A DNA stretch of 64,000 nucleotides from Oscillatoria sp. CS-180 (GTDB lineage Bacteria > Cyanobacteriota > Cyanobacteriia > Phormidesmidales > Phormidesmidaceae): contig NZ_JAQMUB010000011.1 in NCBI RefSeq assembly GCF_028330965.1, positions 1-64,000 of the forward strand, written 5' to 3'. Below the pieces are notes generated by a model that was not told the DNA's origin, ran no database searches, and worked only from the letters and a program-made list of their open reading frames with translations. Positions 55,649-63,824 of this stretch are shown here, one piece after another. How positions within the stretch are numbered: the first letter of the stretch is position 1; the number at the start of each line of letters is the position of its first letter. A program made the translations under genes and the position numbers.

Positions 55649-56575
55649 TTAGAAGGAGGGAACTTGTAGGGGTTCGCCAAACCATTCTTGAGAGAGACGT
55701 TCAAAATCCCCTGAAAATCGCTTGTGACGGATAAATACGTTAACCCACTCCAACATATCGAGATCACCGCGACGAACACCGATATAGCAAGGGGAATTTT
55801 TCATCACAAACTTGTTTTCAATGCTTGCATCTGGATTATCCTGGATGACCTTTGCCGCGATGGTGTTACCCGTGGCGATGAGATCGACTTGATTAGCAAG
55901 CAGCGCTGATATGGTGACGCTGTTATCTTCAAAACGCTTGATCTCAACGCCTTCAGGTGCTTTCTCAGATACTTCTAAGTCTTCCAAGGCACCTTGAGTC
56001 ACACCGATGGTGTATCCACTTAGATCTCCATAGCTGGAAACATTGGCATCGGTTGGCCCATAAATTCCGGAAAAGAAAGGAGCATAAGGCGTCGACGAAA
56101 AGTAGATGGATTTTGCCCGTTCAGGCGTTGCGCCTAAGCTGGAAATAACCAGATCAGCCCGACCAGTTTGTAGATAGGGAATCCGGTTGGTGCTAGTTAC
56201 CGGAATGAGTTCCAAGTCAACCTCTAGATCCTCTGCGATGAGTTGGGCTACATCGACGTCATAGCCTTGAGGGTCACCGTCTGTCCCCACTGAGCCAAAG
56301 GGTGGACTGTCTTGGGGAACGGCGATTTTAATAGCACCAGCACTCAAGACACTATCGAGGGTTCCCCCCGCAACTGAAACCTCTCCTTCAGGAACCTCGG
56401 TTTGAGCATTAGCGACATCGCTGCCTGCAACGTCTTGAGAGGTGATAGAGCCGCCGGAACAGGCCACAATTCCGATCGCAAATAGCCCGCTTAAGACCAG
56501 CGCCGCGATCGCCTTTCCTCTGGCGGCACGCAATCCCAACTTTTGAATCAGTGAACGAAAAACAACATTAACCAT
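55649..56575 (-). CDS. Amino-acid ABC transporter substrate-binding lipoprotein (family 3)
   Basis: A 308-residue periplasmic binding protein of SBP family 3. The N-terminal signal ends in a lipobox AIGIVAC with C39 lipidated. Binding-domain motifs: IKIAVPQDSPPFGSVGTDGDPQGYDVDVAQLIAEDL (about 84-119), the ligand-binding arginine region GRADLVISSLGATPERAKSIYFSSTPY, and GVTQGALEDL. The start at 56575 is preceded by GAGG with suitable spacing. Polar amino acids are the usual ligands, but specificity cannot be told. It is last of three co-directional genes after two permeases. Confidence 0.9.
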   Translation of the reverse strand: MVNVVFRSLIQKLGLRAARGKAIAALVLSGLFAIGIVACSGGSITSQDVAGSDVANAQTEVPEGEVSVAGGTLDSVLSAGAIKIAVPQDSPPFGSVGTDGDPQGYDVDVAQLIAEDLEVDLELIPVTSTNRIPYLQTGRADLVISSLGATPERAKSIYFSSTPYAPFFSGIYGPTDANVSSYGDLSGYTIGVTQGALEDLEVSEKAPEGVEIKRFEDNSVTISALLANQVDLIATGNTIAAKVIQDNPDASIENKFVMKNSPCYIGVRRGDLDMLEWVNVFIRHKRFSGDFERLSQEWFGEPLQVPSF

Positions 56576-56601
56576 AGCTAACCTCGTAGAAAAAAATAGT
56601 T

Positions 56602-57255
56602 TTAACTGCCGTATGCGAAACGACTTTCCAGCCGTTTGCTCCACAGAGACAGGGGGAAGCAGAGACAGAAGTAAATAACGGCGGCAAAGGAATAAACCAA
56701 AAAGGGTTGGAAGGTAACATTACTGATAGAAGACGCTGATCGCGTTAACTCAATAAAGCCAATGACTGACGCCAACGACGTTCCTTTGATGACTTGTACA
56801 GCAAAGCCCACCGTGGATGGGATGGACAGCCTCACTGCCTGCGGCAATATCACCTTTATGAGTTGCTGAAAGTACTTCATCCCCAGCGCTCGTGAAGCTT
56901 CCCATTGACCCAGCGGCACGGCTTCGACTGAACCTCGCCAAATATCGGCCAAATACGCACTGGTGTAAGTTGTCAGGGCAATGCTGGCAGCCGCCCAAGC
57001 CGATAAATTCCAACCAAATAGAACAGAGATGCCGAAGAAGACCAAAAACAACTGCATCAGGAGTGGAGTGGCTTCGAAGAACTCGATGTAGAGTGTGCTG
57101 ATGCCTTTGATAATTGGATTTGGGGAAATTCTCATCAACATCAGCAGAAAGCCAACGATGCCGCCGCCAACAAACGCGATCGCTGATAGTGCGATCGTCC
57201 ATCTTGTTGCTATCAACAGATTGGTTACGATTTGGGCCAGCGTAAAGTCCTGCAT
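56602..57255 (-). CDS. Amino-acid ABC transporter permease 2
   Basis: A 217-residue permease of the HisM/HisQ family with five membrane segments. The EAA loop is GQWEASRALGMKYFQQLIKVILPQAVRLSIPS (about 119-150). The ATG at 57255 (MQDFTLAQI) is chosen because the longer frame to 57297 would overlap the upstream permease. It pairs with the product of 57272-57946 to form the heterodimeric pore. The gene sits 16 bases after that gene, and 26 bases before the binding protein gene. Confidence 0.88.
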   Translation of the reverse strand: MQDFTLAQIVTNLLIATRWTIALSAIAFVGGGIVGFLLMLMRISPNPIIKGISTLYIEFFEATPLLMQLFLVFFGISVLFGWNLSAWAAASIALTTYTSAYLADIWRGSVEAVPLGQWEASRALGMKYFQQLIKVILPQAVRLSIPSTVGFAVQVIKGTSLASVIGFIELTRSASSISNVTFQPFLVYSFAAVIYFCLCFPLSLWSKRLESRFAYGS

Positions 57256-57271
57256 AATTGTCGCTCCAGCA

Positions 57272-57946
57272 CTAACGAATGTATTGAGTAAAGGCAAAAA
57301 ACCGCTTTTGAATTAGGAACGCCATCCCTTTGATGCACCACACTAGAACGACATAAATGAGGGAAACCGTTAGATAGACTTCAAAGCTGCGAAACGTTCG
57401 GGACTGCAAGTAATTGCCCACGAAAGTTAATTCCTCAGCGGAAATTTGAGAGACCACACTGCTAAAAAGGACCGCAAGAACCACTTGACTCACTAAAGCC
57501 GGATAGATTTTGCCTAACGCTGGAATCAAAACGATGTGACGAAAGATTTGCAGTTTCTTGAACCCCAAAGACATTCCCGCTTCAATCTGTCCTTTGTCAA
57601 TGCCCTCAATCCCGGCTCGAATGATTTCTGTCGAGTAGGCACCAAAGTTGATCGCCAATGCTAAGACGGCAGCTTGCCAAGGCGACATTCGGACACCCAC
57701 GCTGGGCAACCCAAAGAAGAAGAAGAAAAGCTGAATTAAGAACGGCGTATTGCGAAAGAACTCAACATAGGCTGTGGCAACCCATTTCAGAAAGCGATTT
57801 TCAGATGTGCGACATAGTGCTCCGGCAATACCTAATACAAGGCCGAAGGCGATCGCGACCACCACAATTTGAATAGTCAGAAAAATACCTTGGATGAAGA
57901 AACCAATATTGTTAAAAACAACGGAAAACTGTGGTGTGTAGTCCAT
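57272..57946 (-). CDS. Amino-acid ABC transporter permease 1
   Basis: A 224-residue permease of the same family, with five membrane segments, the FFRNTPFLIQLFFFFFGLP motif (about 64-82) and the EAA loop GQIEAGMSLGFKKLQIFRHIVLIPALGKIYP (about 118-148). It is first of the operon permease-permease-binding protein. No ATPase gene accompanies them in the window, though the family needs one (HisP/GlnQ type), so it must be supplied from elsewhere, perhaps shared. Confidence 0.88.
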   Translation of the reverse strand: MDYTPQFSVVFNNIGFFIQGIFLTIQIVVVAIAFGLVLGIAGALCRTSENRFLKWVATAYVEFFRNTPFLIQLFFFFFGLPSVGVRMSPWQAAVLALAINFGAYSTEIIRAGIEGIDKGQIEAGMSLGFKKLQIFRHIVLIPALGKIYPALVSQVVLAVLFSSVVSQISAEELTFVGNYLQSRTFRSFEVYLTVSLIYVVLVWCIKGMAFLIQKRFFAFTQYIR

Positions 57947-58580
57947 GGACTATAGGACTGATAGAGAACATCTGCATACTGTATACAACATACCGATGGA
58001 CTCGATTAGTATTTGTGTATTCTGATACGGCTCTTCCTGGAGGTTTTGGCAGGAGCAAAGCGTTTCTAGAGATTCAACAATACTCTGGTGAGTTTTTTGA
58101 ATTCAGTACGAGTCTCTTGAAGGTGAAATGAATCTAGATGGCGATTGCTAATAAGGTCGCCCACAAACCGTCATCCATTCAATTCGGGATCGCAAATCGA
58201 AGGACAAAATTTGTCTACCAGCACAAAGGAGAATGGCACAAGCGCTAGCTCGAATTTTCGCTTGTGTGAATTTTATTCACCTCCACGACCTAAATTCTCT
58301 CAGGCTGAGAGGAAAAACCTGAACAGGTGGTGAGCAAACATTGAGCAGATTGTAAGGATGTCCACTAACTTGGTAGATGTCTATGCGGAAATGCTTCCAA
58401 TCTGATAGGGGATCAAGTTCGTCTCTGGTAGTTTCTGGAAAGAAGAGACATCTGATTAGACTTTTGTATAAGTCTCGATGTCATCGGAAGGCAACAAATT
58501 TGTTGGGTGCTCTAATGATGTATCCCTGACTCCTATACAATAAATGCAAAAGCCATTTTCTACCTGCTATTAATAAACTC
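57947..58580. other. Gene-free interval rich in hairpins upstream of the thioredoxin gene
   Basis: A 634-base interval. Between 58237 and 58506 I find six short perfect inverted repeats: CACAAGCG/CGCTTGTG (58237-58266), GTGAAT/ATTCAC (58266-58280), CTCTCA/TGAGAG (58297-58311), ACCTG/CAGGT (58317-58328), GACATC-AGACTT/AAGTCT-GATGTC nested (58448-58483) and CAACAAATTTGTTG (58493-58506). The density suggests a structured leader or small RNA before the thioredoxin gene, or divergent control with the amino-acid ABC operon. Confidence 0.5.
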
Positions 58581-58985
58581 ATGTCCTTAACGGCGAATGA
58601 ATCAACTTTTGCAGATGAAGTCCTGGGATCAAAGATTCCTGTAATCGTTCACTTTTGGGCACCCTGGTGTGGAGTCTGTCGGCTGGTGGAGCCTTTGTTG
58701 CAAAGTTTTCAAGACGAATGGCTAGGAAAGCTTCGTCTTGTCAACGTTAATGCAGATGACAATCTCAAGTTAGCTAACCAATATCGACTTACGACGTTGC
58801 CAACTTTGATGCTGTTTCAAAACGGCTCTCTTTGTCACCGAATCGAGGGATTTAATGGGCGAGACGATTTAAAGATGTCATTGAGTGATTATCTACAGCG
58901 TCTGACGCCTGATATTTATCCTTTGAAGCACATGAAGCAGACCATCCGCATTCCTTCTTTCAGCGAAGTCTCTAATGTTGAATAA
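58581..58985 (+). CDS. TrxC-like thioredoxin with WCGVC active site
   Basis: A 134-residue thioredoxin-fold protein. The active site reads WAPWCGVCR (C30 and C33) instead of the usual WCGPC. The second residue of the motif sets redox potential, and the CGVC form is that of the cyanobacterial TrxC class. The fold is complete: KIPVIVHFWAPWCGVCRLVEPLL, cis-Pro TTLPTLMLFQNGS (about 71-83). A C-terminal tail of about 25 residues (LTPDIYPLKHMKQTIRIPSFSEVSNVE) exceeds a minimal thioredoxin. Whether it reduces disulfides is unknown. TrxC proteins are reported to be poor reductases. Confidence 0.85.
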   Translation: MSLTANESTFADEVLGSKIPVIVHFWAPWCGVCRLVEPLLQSFQDEWLGKLRLVNVNADDNLKLANQYRLTTLPTLMLFQNGSLCHRIEGFNGRDDLKMSLSDYLQRLTPDIYPLKHMKQTIRIPSFSEVSNVE

Positions 58986-59192
58986 TACTCAGATTTTGCA
59001 GTTGTCCCGACATTGCCTGGTCTGGCCCCCCTGCCCCCCAAATTTGGCGGGTTCTGAGATCGAAGTCCCCAGAATTGGAAGATTTAGGGGACAAATGCAA
59101 GATACCGATGTACTAGTGCAAGATCTCAGTAATATTCATCCTTTGAGAGAGGCTTTGCCTAGGTGACCTTGAAGGAGATGGCCTTGCCGCGA

Positions 59193-60323
59193 TCAATATT
59201 CACGTGTCGTAGGGTCATTTTGACGATTTGGATTTAGATATCCTTGAATCAACAGATCAGAGGCGATTTGCTCAACTGCAATGTCGGTTAAGCGAATCGC
59301 CTCTGTCATTTGAACATGTCCTAAATCTCCAATAGGTCCAGGAGCTGTCGCTCCACCAATTATTTTGGGTGCAACAAACGCAAAGACTTTTTGCACACAG
59401 TTTTGAGCGATCGCCTGAGCTGATAGTCGGCCTCCACACTCCCACAATACGGAGCGTAGTCCCCGCTCGTGGAGCTTTTCAAGCACTGCTAGCGGCTCAA
59501 GCTGGGCCAAATCGATCACTTCGACGCCTTGGTTCTCTATTAAATGCTGCTTGCTTGCATCGCGATCGCGACTACAAAAAACAAGCGTTTTAGCCATATC
59601 CGTTTGCCACAGATGAGCTGAATCAGGCAGATCAAGAGACCGAGTCATAACAACGCGCAATGGATTGCGATCGCTCTGCCCGTGACTAGTGAGGCGAGGA
59701 TTATCCTGCCGTACCGTCTGCCCACCAACAATCACGGCATCACATCGACTGCGTAACCGATGAACCCAAGCTCGTGAATCCTTTCCGGTTACCCAAGCGC
59801 TGTGACCGCTAGAAGCCGCAATTTTGCCATCTAGGGTCATGGCGTATTTCAAAATCCCAAACGGTCGTTGATTTTTCACACTGTGAATGAACACTTCATT
59901 CACCCGACGACAGTCTGCTTCTTCTACACCCACGACGACATCTAGACCTGCCTGCCGCAATCGGTTTACCCCACTTCCAGAAACCCGTGGGTCTGGATCA
60001 ATGTTGCCTATCACAACGCGGCTAATGCCTGCTGCAATGATGGCTTCAGTGCACGGAGGTGTGCGTCCTGTATGGTTGCAGGGTTCTAGGTTGACGTATA
60101 GGGTGGCATCTTTAGCGCGATCGCCAGCTGCCCTAAGGGCAAACACCTCAGCGTGAGGTTTTCCAGCCTCCGGATGAAAGCCTTCTCCTAGAACCTGTCC
60201 CTCCTTAACAATCACCGAGCCGACCAAAGGATTGGGTGATGTTTTGCCGTCTGCTTGACGAGCTAGCTGCAAGCATCGCTGCATGAATTGTGAATCCGAC
60301 GGGCTTTTGGTAGTCAATTCCAT
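59193..60323 (-). CDS. ribD: Bifunctional riboflavin-biosynthesis deaminase/reductase
   Basis: A 376-residue enzyme catalysing the second and third steps of riboflavin synthesis. N-terminal zinc deaminase domain: HAE at 57-59 and PCNHTGRTPPC (C82, C91) bind the zinc. The C-terminal reductase domain (about 150-370) includes GILKYAMTLDGKIAA (about 150-164) and VLWECGGRLSAQAIAQN (about 297-313), with NADPH-binding FAFVAPKIIGG. The ATG at 60323 is chosen, and an ATG at codon 14 is also possible. It is convergent with the thioredoxin gene. Confidence 0.93.
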   Translation of the reverse strand: MELTTKSPSDSQFMQRCLQLARQADGKTSPNPLVGSVIVKEGQVLGEGFHPEAGKPHAEVFALRAAGDRAKDATLYVNLEPCNHTGRTPPCTEAIIAAGISRVVIGNIDPDPRVSGSGVNRLRQAGLDVVVGVEEADCRRVNEVFIHSVKNQRPFGILKYAMTLDGKIAASSGHSAWVTGKDSRAWVHRLRSRCDAVIVGGQTVRQDNPRLTSHGQSDRNPLRVVMTRSLDLPDSAHLWQTDMAKTLVFCSRDRDASKQHLIENQGVEVIDLAQLEPLAVLEKLHERGLRSVLWECGGRLSAQAIAQNCVQKVFAFVAPKIIGGATAPGPIGDLGHVQMTEAIRLTDIAVEQIASDLLIQGYLNPNRQNDPTTREY

Positions 60324-60347
60324 CTTCAAAGCTTTAGATTCGCACAA

Positions 60348-60760
60348 TGCTTAGGCTCAGGTGTGACTTTCCAAGGAACAATTTTTTGACTTGATGTCTA
60401 TCAAGCTGCTTAACAATCCTGAGATTGGAGTTTCCCAAGAATTAATTTTCAGCGTAACTTTTATGCCAAGTACCTTAGTACTCTAAGTAAATTCACTGGG
60501 CCCTCTTTTCTTGAGAAGCGTTCTTTACCGTGTTGGATTCCCTGGAATGCATCCATTTGAAGTTTTTTGCCCAAACAAAAATTTATTGATATCTCTTAAA
60601 GGGAGAATTTCCCACTTTTACTTGAGCAGATAGTATATCACGCAAAGAACATCGAGATCTGTAATATTCTTTTAAGGTTTATCTGAGCGTTTGTGTTAAC
60701 TTGCTTTAAGTAGGGTTTGATACCTTGCGCTTTGCATGTATGTCTTTTCAGGAACTTGTG
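60348..60760. other. Gene-free leader of the cyclase cluster
   Basis: A 413-base interval between divergent ribD and the cyclase gene. It contains a small hairpin AGTAC-CTTA-GTACT (around 60470) and A/T-rich runs that could carry promoters. No gene or known RNA was seen. Confidence 0.45.
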
Positions 60761-62551
60761 ATGACAACGACTACTTCGGCAGTTAAGGCTTTTATCGCAG
60801 CATGTGACAGCCAAGAGCTGACACGTCAGAGCGTGGAGGAAGCCGTAGAAGGGCTAGTGTGTAGTTCGGATTTTAGGGACCTGCTGCTTGCCTTGATTAA
60901 CACGGAAGCCTTCTCTAAAGAATTGGGTCAGGAGTTTGCCACGGCAGGAGCTATTCAGGGTCTTTCTGCCTGTCGCAAGCTACGAAGTTGCCTAAACACG
61001 TCATTGAGCAACTTCTTTGGTTTGCTGTCTGAGTTACTCTCAGCTTTTGATACAGAGGTCGGCATGACTTGGGCTACCTTTGCTGACGAGGTTCGTCAGT
61101 CACCTTTAGGGCATGAGAAGCTGTTGCAGGTTTTGGTGAACAGTGGTGAGGGGGCCTTTTACCAAGATCTCGCAACTCAATTAGTCGAGACCGACCCCCA
61201 TGCAATCTATCCCACCTCTAGCTACCGTCAGAGTAAGGGCTATGTCGTTAGCACGGATGATGATCAGACCGTTGAGGCAGTCATGACCTCTAGTACCTTT
61301 ACCTCCATTCGAGTGGTAGAGAATGTTCTGGATCCGCAACAAGCTCTCTTGCGAGATATGTATATTGCTGTGGGTCGCTGTGTCTGTCTAATTGACCAGA
61401 ACGTTGAGCGCTTTTATGGTGAGCAAATCGAGCACTACTTCAGTCATCACGGCATCACGCTAGATAAACTTGTTTACCGCGCTATGGAGGTTGACAAAGG
61501 CATCCATACGGTAGAGCGGATGCTGGGTGACTTCAAACGGCTTGGGGTTTCTCGTAATGAGCCAGTTTTGATCATCGGCGGCGGTGTTCTGACCGACACG
61601 GGCGGTTTGGCTTGCGCCCTCTATCACCGCAACACGCCTTACGTCATGCTGTCCACGTCCATCGTGGCGGGTATTGACGCCGGGCCGTCTCCTCGTACCT
61701 GTTGCGACGGATTTGGCTATAAGAATCTCTTCGGTGCCTACCATGCGCCAATCCTGTCTATCACTGATCGCGCCTTCTTCAAGACGCTCAAAGAAGGATG
61801 GCTGCGACACGGCATTGCTGAAATCATCAAGATGGCGATCGTTAAGGATAAGGAGCTGTTCAGCAGCCTGGAACAAGCGGGTCCTGAGCTGATCACCACT
61901 CGTTTTGGCGCTCTGGATTGTCAGTCTGAAGATGAAATCTGCGTTCTCTCCCAAAAGATTCTAGGCGCAGCAATGCGGAGCTACGTTGAGGCTGAATACG
62001 ACAACTTATATGAGACGCATCAGTGCCGTCCTCACGCCTATGGACATACCTGGTCGCCTGGCTTCGAAATTGCATCTGGATTGCTCCACGGTCACGCTGT
62101 CGCGATCGGTATGGGCTTTGGAGCCTACCTGAGCTACCGCCATGACTGGATCAGCAAAGAAGATTTCCACCGCATCCTACGTTTGATTAGCTCCTTCGGA
62201 TTGAGCCTCTGGAATGACGTCATGCTGAACCGCGATCTGGTTTGGGCTGCTCAGGAGAAGATTGTGCAGAAGCGCGGTGGTAACCTGACAGCACCGTTAC
62301 CCAAAGGCGAAATCGGCAAGTGCGGCTACCTTAACTCTTTGAGCCATGACGATCTGATTTTGGCGATTTCGGAATATCAAGCTATCTGTACCGAGTACCC
62401 TCGTGCTGGATTAGGCATCGATTCACTCTGTAGCGATGTCGGCTTGGAAGATCCGTCTACAATTGCTCACCATGTCCTTTCAGAGGCAGTGCCTGCTCTC
62501 ACAGAGGAAGCTGAAGAGATCTTATCAAGCGTTACTGAGGTGGCAATTTAA
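60761..62551 (+). CDS. Sedoheptulose-7-phosphate cyclase-family enzyme (EEVS/DHQ synthase-like), divergent
   Basis: A 596-residue protein. The C-terminal part (about 180-560) has the fold of 3-dehydroquinate synthase and 2-epi-5-epi-valiolone synthase: VLIIGGGVLTDTGGLACALYHRNTPYVMLSTS (about 268-299), KNLFGAYHAP, GIAEIIKMAIVKD, YGHTWSPGFEIASGLLHGHAVAIGMGFG (about 419-446) with the metal-binding histidines. The C-tail YLNSLSHDDLILAISEYQAICTEYPRAG matches sedoheptulose-7-phosphate cyclases rather than AroB. The usual Lys-rich loop is replaced by GPSPRTCCDGFGY. An N-terminal extension of about 160 residues, helical, has no known match. ATG at 60761, after CAGGAAC. Followed at 4 bases by the DUF6492-like gene. 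Confidence 0.82.
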   Translation: MTTTTSAVKAFIAACDSQELTRQSVEEAVEGLVCSSDFRDLLLALINTEAFSKELGQEFATAGAIQGLSACRKLRSCLNTSLSNFFGLLSELLSAFDTEVGMTWATFADEVRQSPLGHEKLLQVLVNSGEGAFYQDLATQLVETDPHAIYPTSSYRQSKGYVVSTDDDQTVEAVMTSSTFTSIRVVENVLDPQQALLRDMYIAVGRCVCLIDQNVERFYGEQIEHYFSHHGITLDKLVYRAMEVDKGIHTVERMLGDFKRLGVSRNEPVLIIGGGVLTDTGGLACALYHRNTPYVMLSTSIVAGIDAGPSPRTCCDGFGYKNLFGAYHAPILSITDRAFFKTLKEGWLRHGIAEIIKMAIVKDKELFSSLEQAGPELITTRFGALDCQSEDEICVLSQKILGAAMRSYVEAEYDNLYETHQCRPHAYGHTWSPGFEIASGLLHGHAVAIGMGFGAYLSYRHDWISKEDFHRILRLISSFGLSLWNDVMLNRDLVWAAQEKIVQKRGGNLTAPLPKGEIGKCGYLNSLSHDDLILAISEYQAICTEYPRAGLGIDSLCSDVGLEDPSTIAHHVLSEAVPALTEEAEEILSSVTEVAI

Positions 62552-62555
62552 TCCG

Positions 62556-63578
62556 ATGCCGATTGCAGAAGCATTTGATTTTGTCATTCCCCTCTTTAAA
62601 GTGCGATGGAATACTCGCGCGGTATTAGAGGGGCTGACAACTCACTACCAGCCTCGTGCCATTCATATCGTTACGCCTGAGGCGGAGGCGCGATCGCTCC
62701 GCGAACAGGTCGAAAGCTGGCAAGTCGCTCCTCTCCACGTACATGAAGAGGAGCCTTTCTTCCAAACCATTGGTCTGTCTAAAGAAAGCATTTGCGCTGA
62801 ATTAGACTTGGGTGAATCCCTCTACACTCCCGGGTGGTTCTATCAGCAACTTTTGAAGCTGGGAGCGTTTGAAGGAATCGCCGATCTAAGTGAGTGGTAC
62901 ATGGTGTGGGATAGCGATTTGCTCCCTGTAGCAACTTGGCCCATTTTGCAAGAGGTGGGAGGGAATGTAAGACACTCTTTTGCCTTGCTTCAGCACAATC
63001 AGTACGGCAATGCCAAGATTGTCGAGACTTGGGCCGAGTGGATTCGCTCGGTGCTGAAGGTTGAGCCACTGACGGATGATGTGGGTACTTTTGTGCCCCA
63101 CCATATGTGGTTCAAGCAGTCTCACCTGAAGGCCTTTGCTCAGCAGGTGAAGGACTACTATCAGTCTGATGATCATTGGCTGTTGCTGATGATGCGCTCA
63201 GCCAATGATTTTGGTACCTTCAGCGAGTATTGGGCTTATGTCTCTTGGGTGGCGGCAAACGCACCTGAAGACTTGTCTTTCTATCCGTACGATCGCTATG
63301 GCGAAACCACCGAGCGATTCTTCGACGACGGTACAGGACTATTCTCAGCCGCCCTGAAGCTGGGACAGGCTGTCGCTGAATTAGCCGATGAGCCATTCTC
63401 ACCGAGCTATGAAGTTGTGTCAGCTTTTGTCAACGTCGAATATGGCTCCGATGAGCCACCCTCTTCCCTCGCCTTTGAAAGTAGCCCCCGCCACTTGAAG
63501 AAGGATGAAAAGAACATGCACATTGAAGAGTCGCGATCGCGTTGGAATCCTCGTATGGCCGAAACAGCTAGAACCTAG
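62556..63578 (+). CDS. DUF6492-like/glycosyltransferase-like hypothetical protein
   Basis: A 340-residue soluble protein. It begins MPIAEAFDFVIPLFKVRWNTRAVLEG, followed by AIHIVTPEAEARSLREQV (about 32-49), the WYMVWDSDLLPVATWPI block (about 111-127) and HHMWFKQSHLKAFAQQV (about 180-196). The D-x-D within VWDSDLLP, between beta strands, resembles the nucleotide-sugar site of GT-A folds and of DUF6492 proteins. It follows the cyclase gene by 4 bases, implying one transcript, so it may modify or glycosylate a cyclitol. The family call is from pattern memory only. Confidence 0.6.
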   Translation: MPIAEAFDFVIPLFKVRWNTRAVLEGLTTHYQPRAIHIVTPEAEARSLREQVESWQVAPLHVHEEEPFFQTIGLSKESICAELDLGESLYTPGWFYQQLLKLGAFEGIADLSEWYMVWDSDLLPVATWPILQEVGGNVRHSFALLQHNQYGNAKIVETWAEWIRSVLKVEPLTDDVGTFVPHHMWFKQSHLKAFAQQVKDYYQSDDHWLLLMMRSANDFGTFSEYWAYVSWVAANAPEDLSFYPYDRYGETTERFFDDGTGLFSAALKLGQAVAELADEPFSPSYEVVSAFVNVEYGSDEPPSSLAFESSPRHLKKDEKNMHIEESRSRWNPRMAETART

Positions 63579-63584
63579 AAACCG

Positions 63585-63614
63585 TATGGGAACGCGATAG
63601 GTCGCGTTCCCATA
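63585..63614. terminator. Perfect 13-bp stem after the DUF6492-like gene
   Basis: TATGGGAACGCGA (63585-63597) pairs perfectly with TCGCGTTCCCATA (63602-63614) around a 4-base loop, 6 bases after the stop. No U-tract follows, so it may be an RNA-stabilising 3' hairpin or an intercistronic structure rather than a strong terminator. Confidence 0.6.
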
Positions 63615-63824
63615 AGCGTATTGCGACAACCAGCATCGGCGTGAAGAACATGCTTCGTTCCAGTGCGATCGCCGAGCTTCACTAGTTGTTGGCAAAAATT
63701 GGACTCAAGATTGCCGTTTTCTAGGGACTCCATTAAGCAATCTCTTGAGTAGGGAACCATTGGTCCCTACAATTATAGAAATTCGATTAATAGGCAATAA
63801 TACGCAGTTCGGTCAGGAGGAATC

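Noticed and set aside
58297-58340. TPP-riboswitch-like motif (CTGAGAGG ... ACCTGAACAGG)
   Set aside because: The order and spacing of CUGAGA, ACCC and GAACCUGA boxes do not fit the TPP aptamer, and the downstream gene is a thioredoxin, not a thiamine gene.
60761-62551. Calling the cyclase AroB (dehydroquinate synthase)
   Set aside because: Its length, its C-terminal TEYPRAG-type tail and the genes next to it fit sedoheptulose-7-phosphate cyclases better than the shikimate pathway enzyme.
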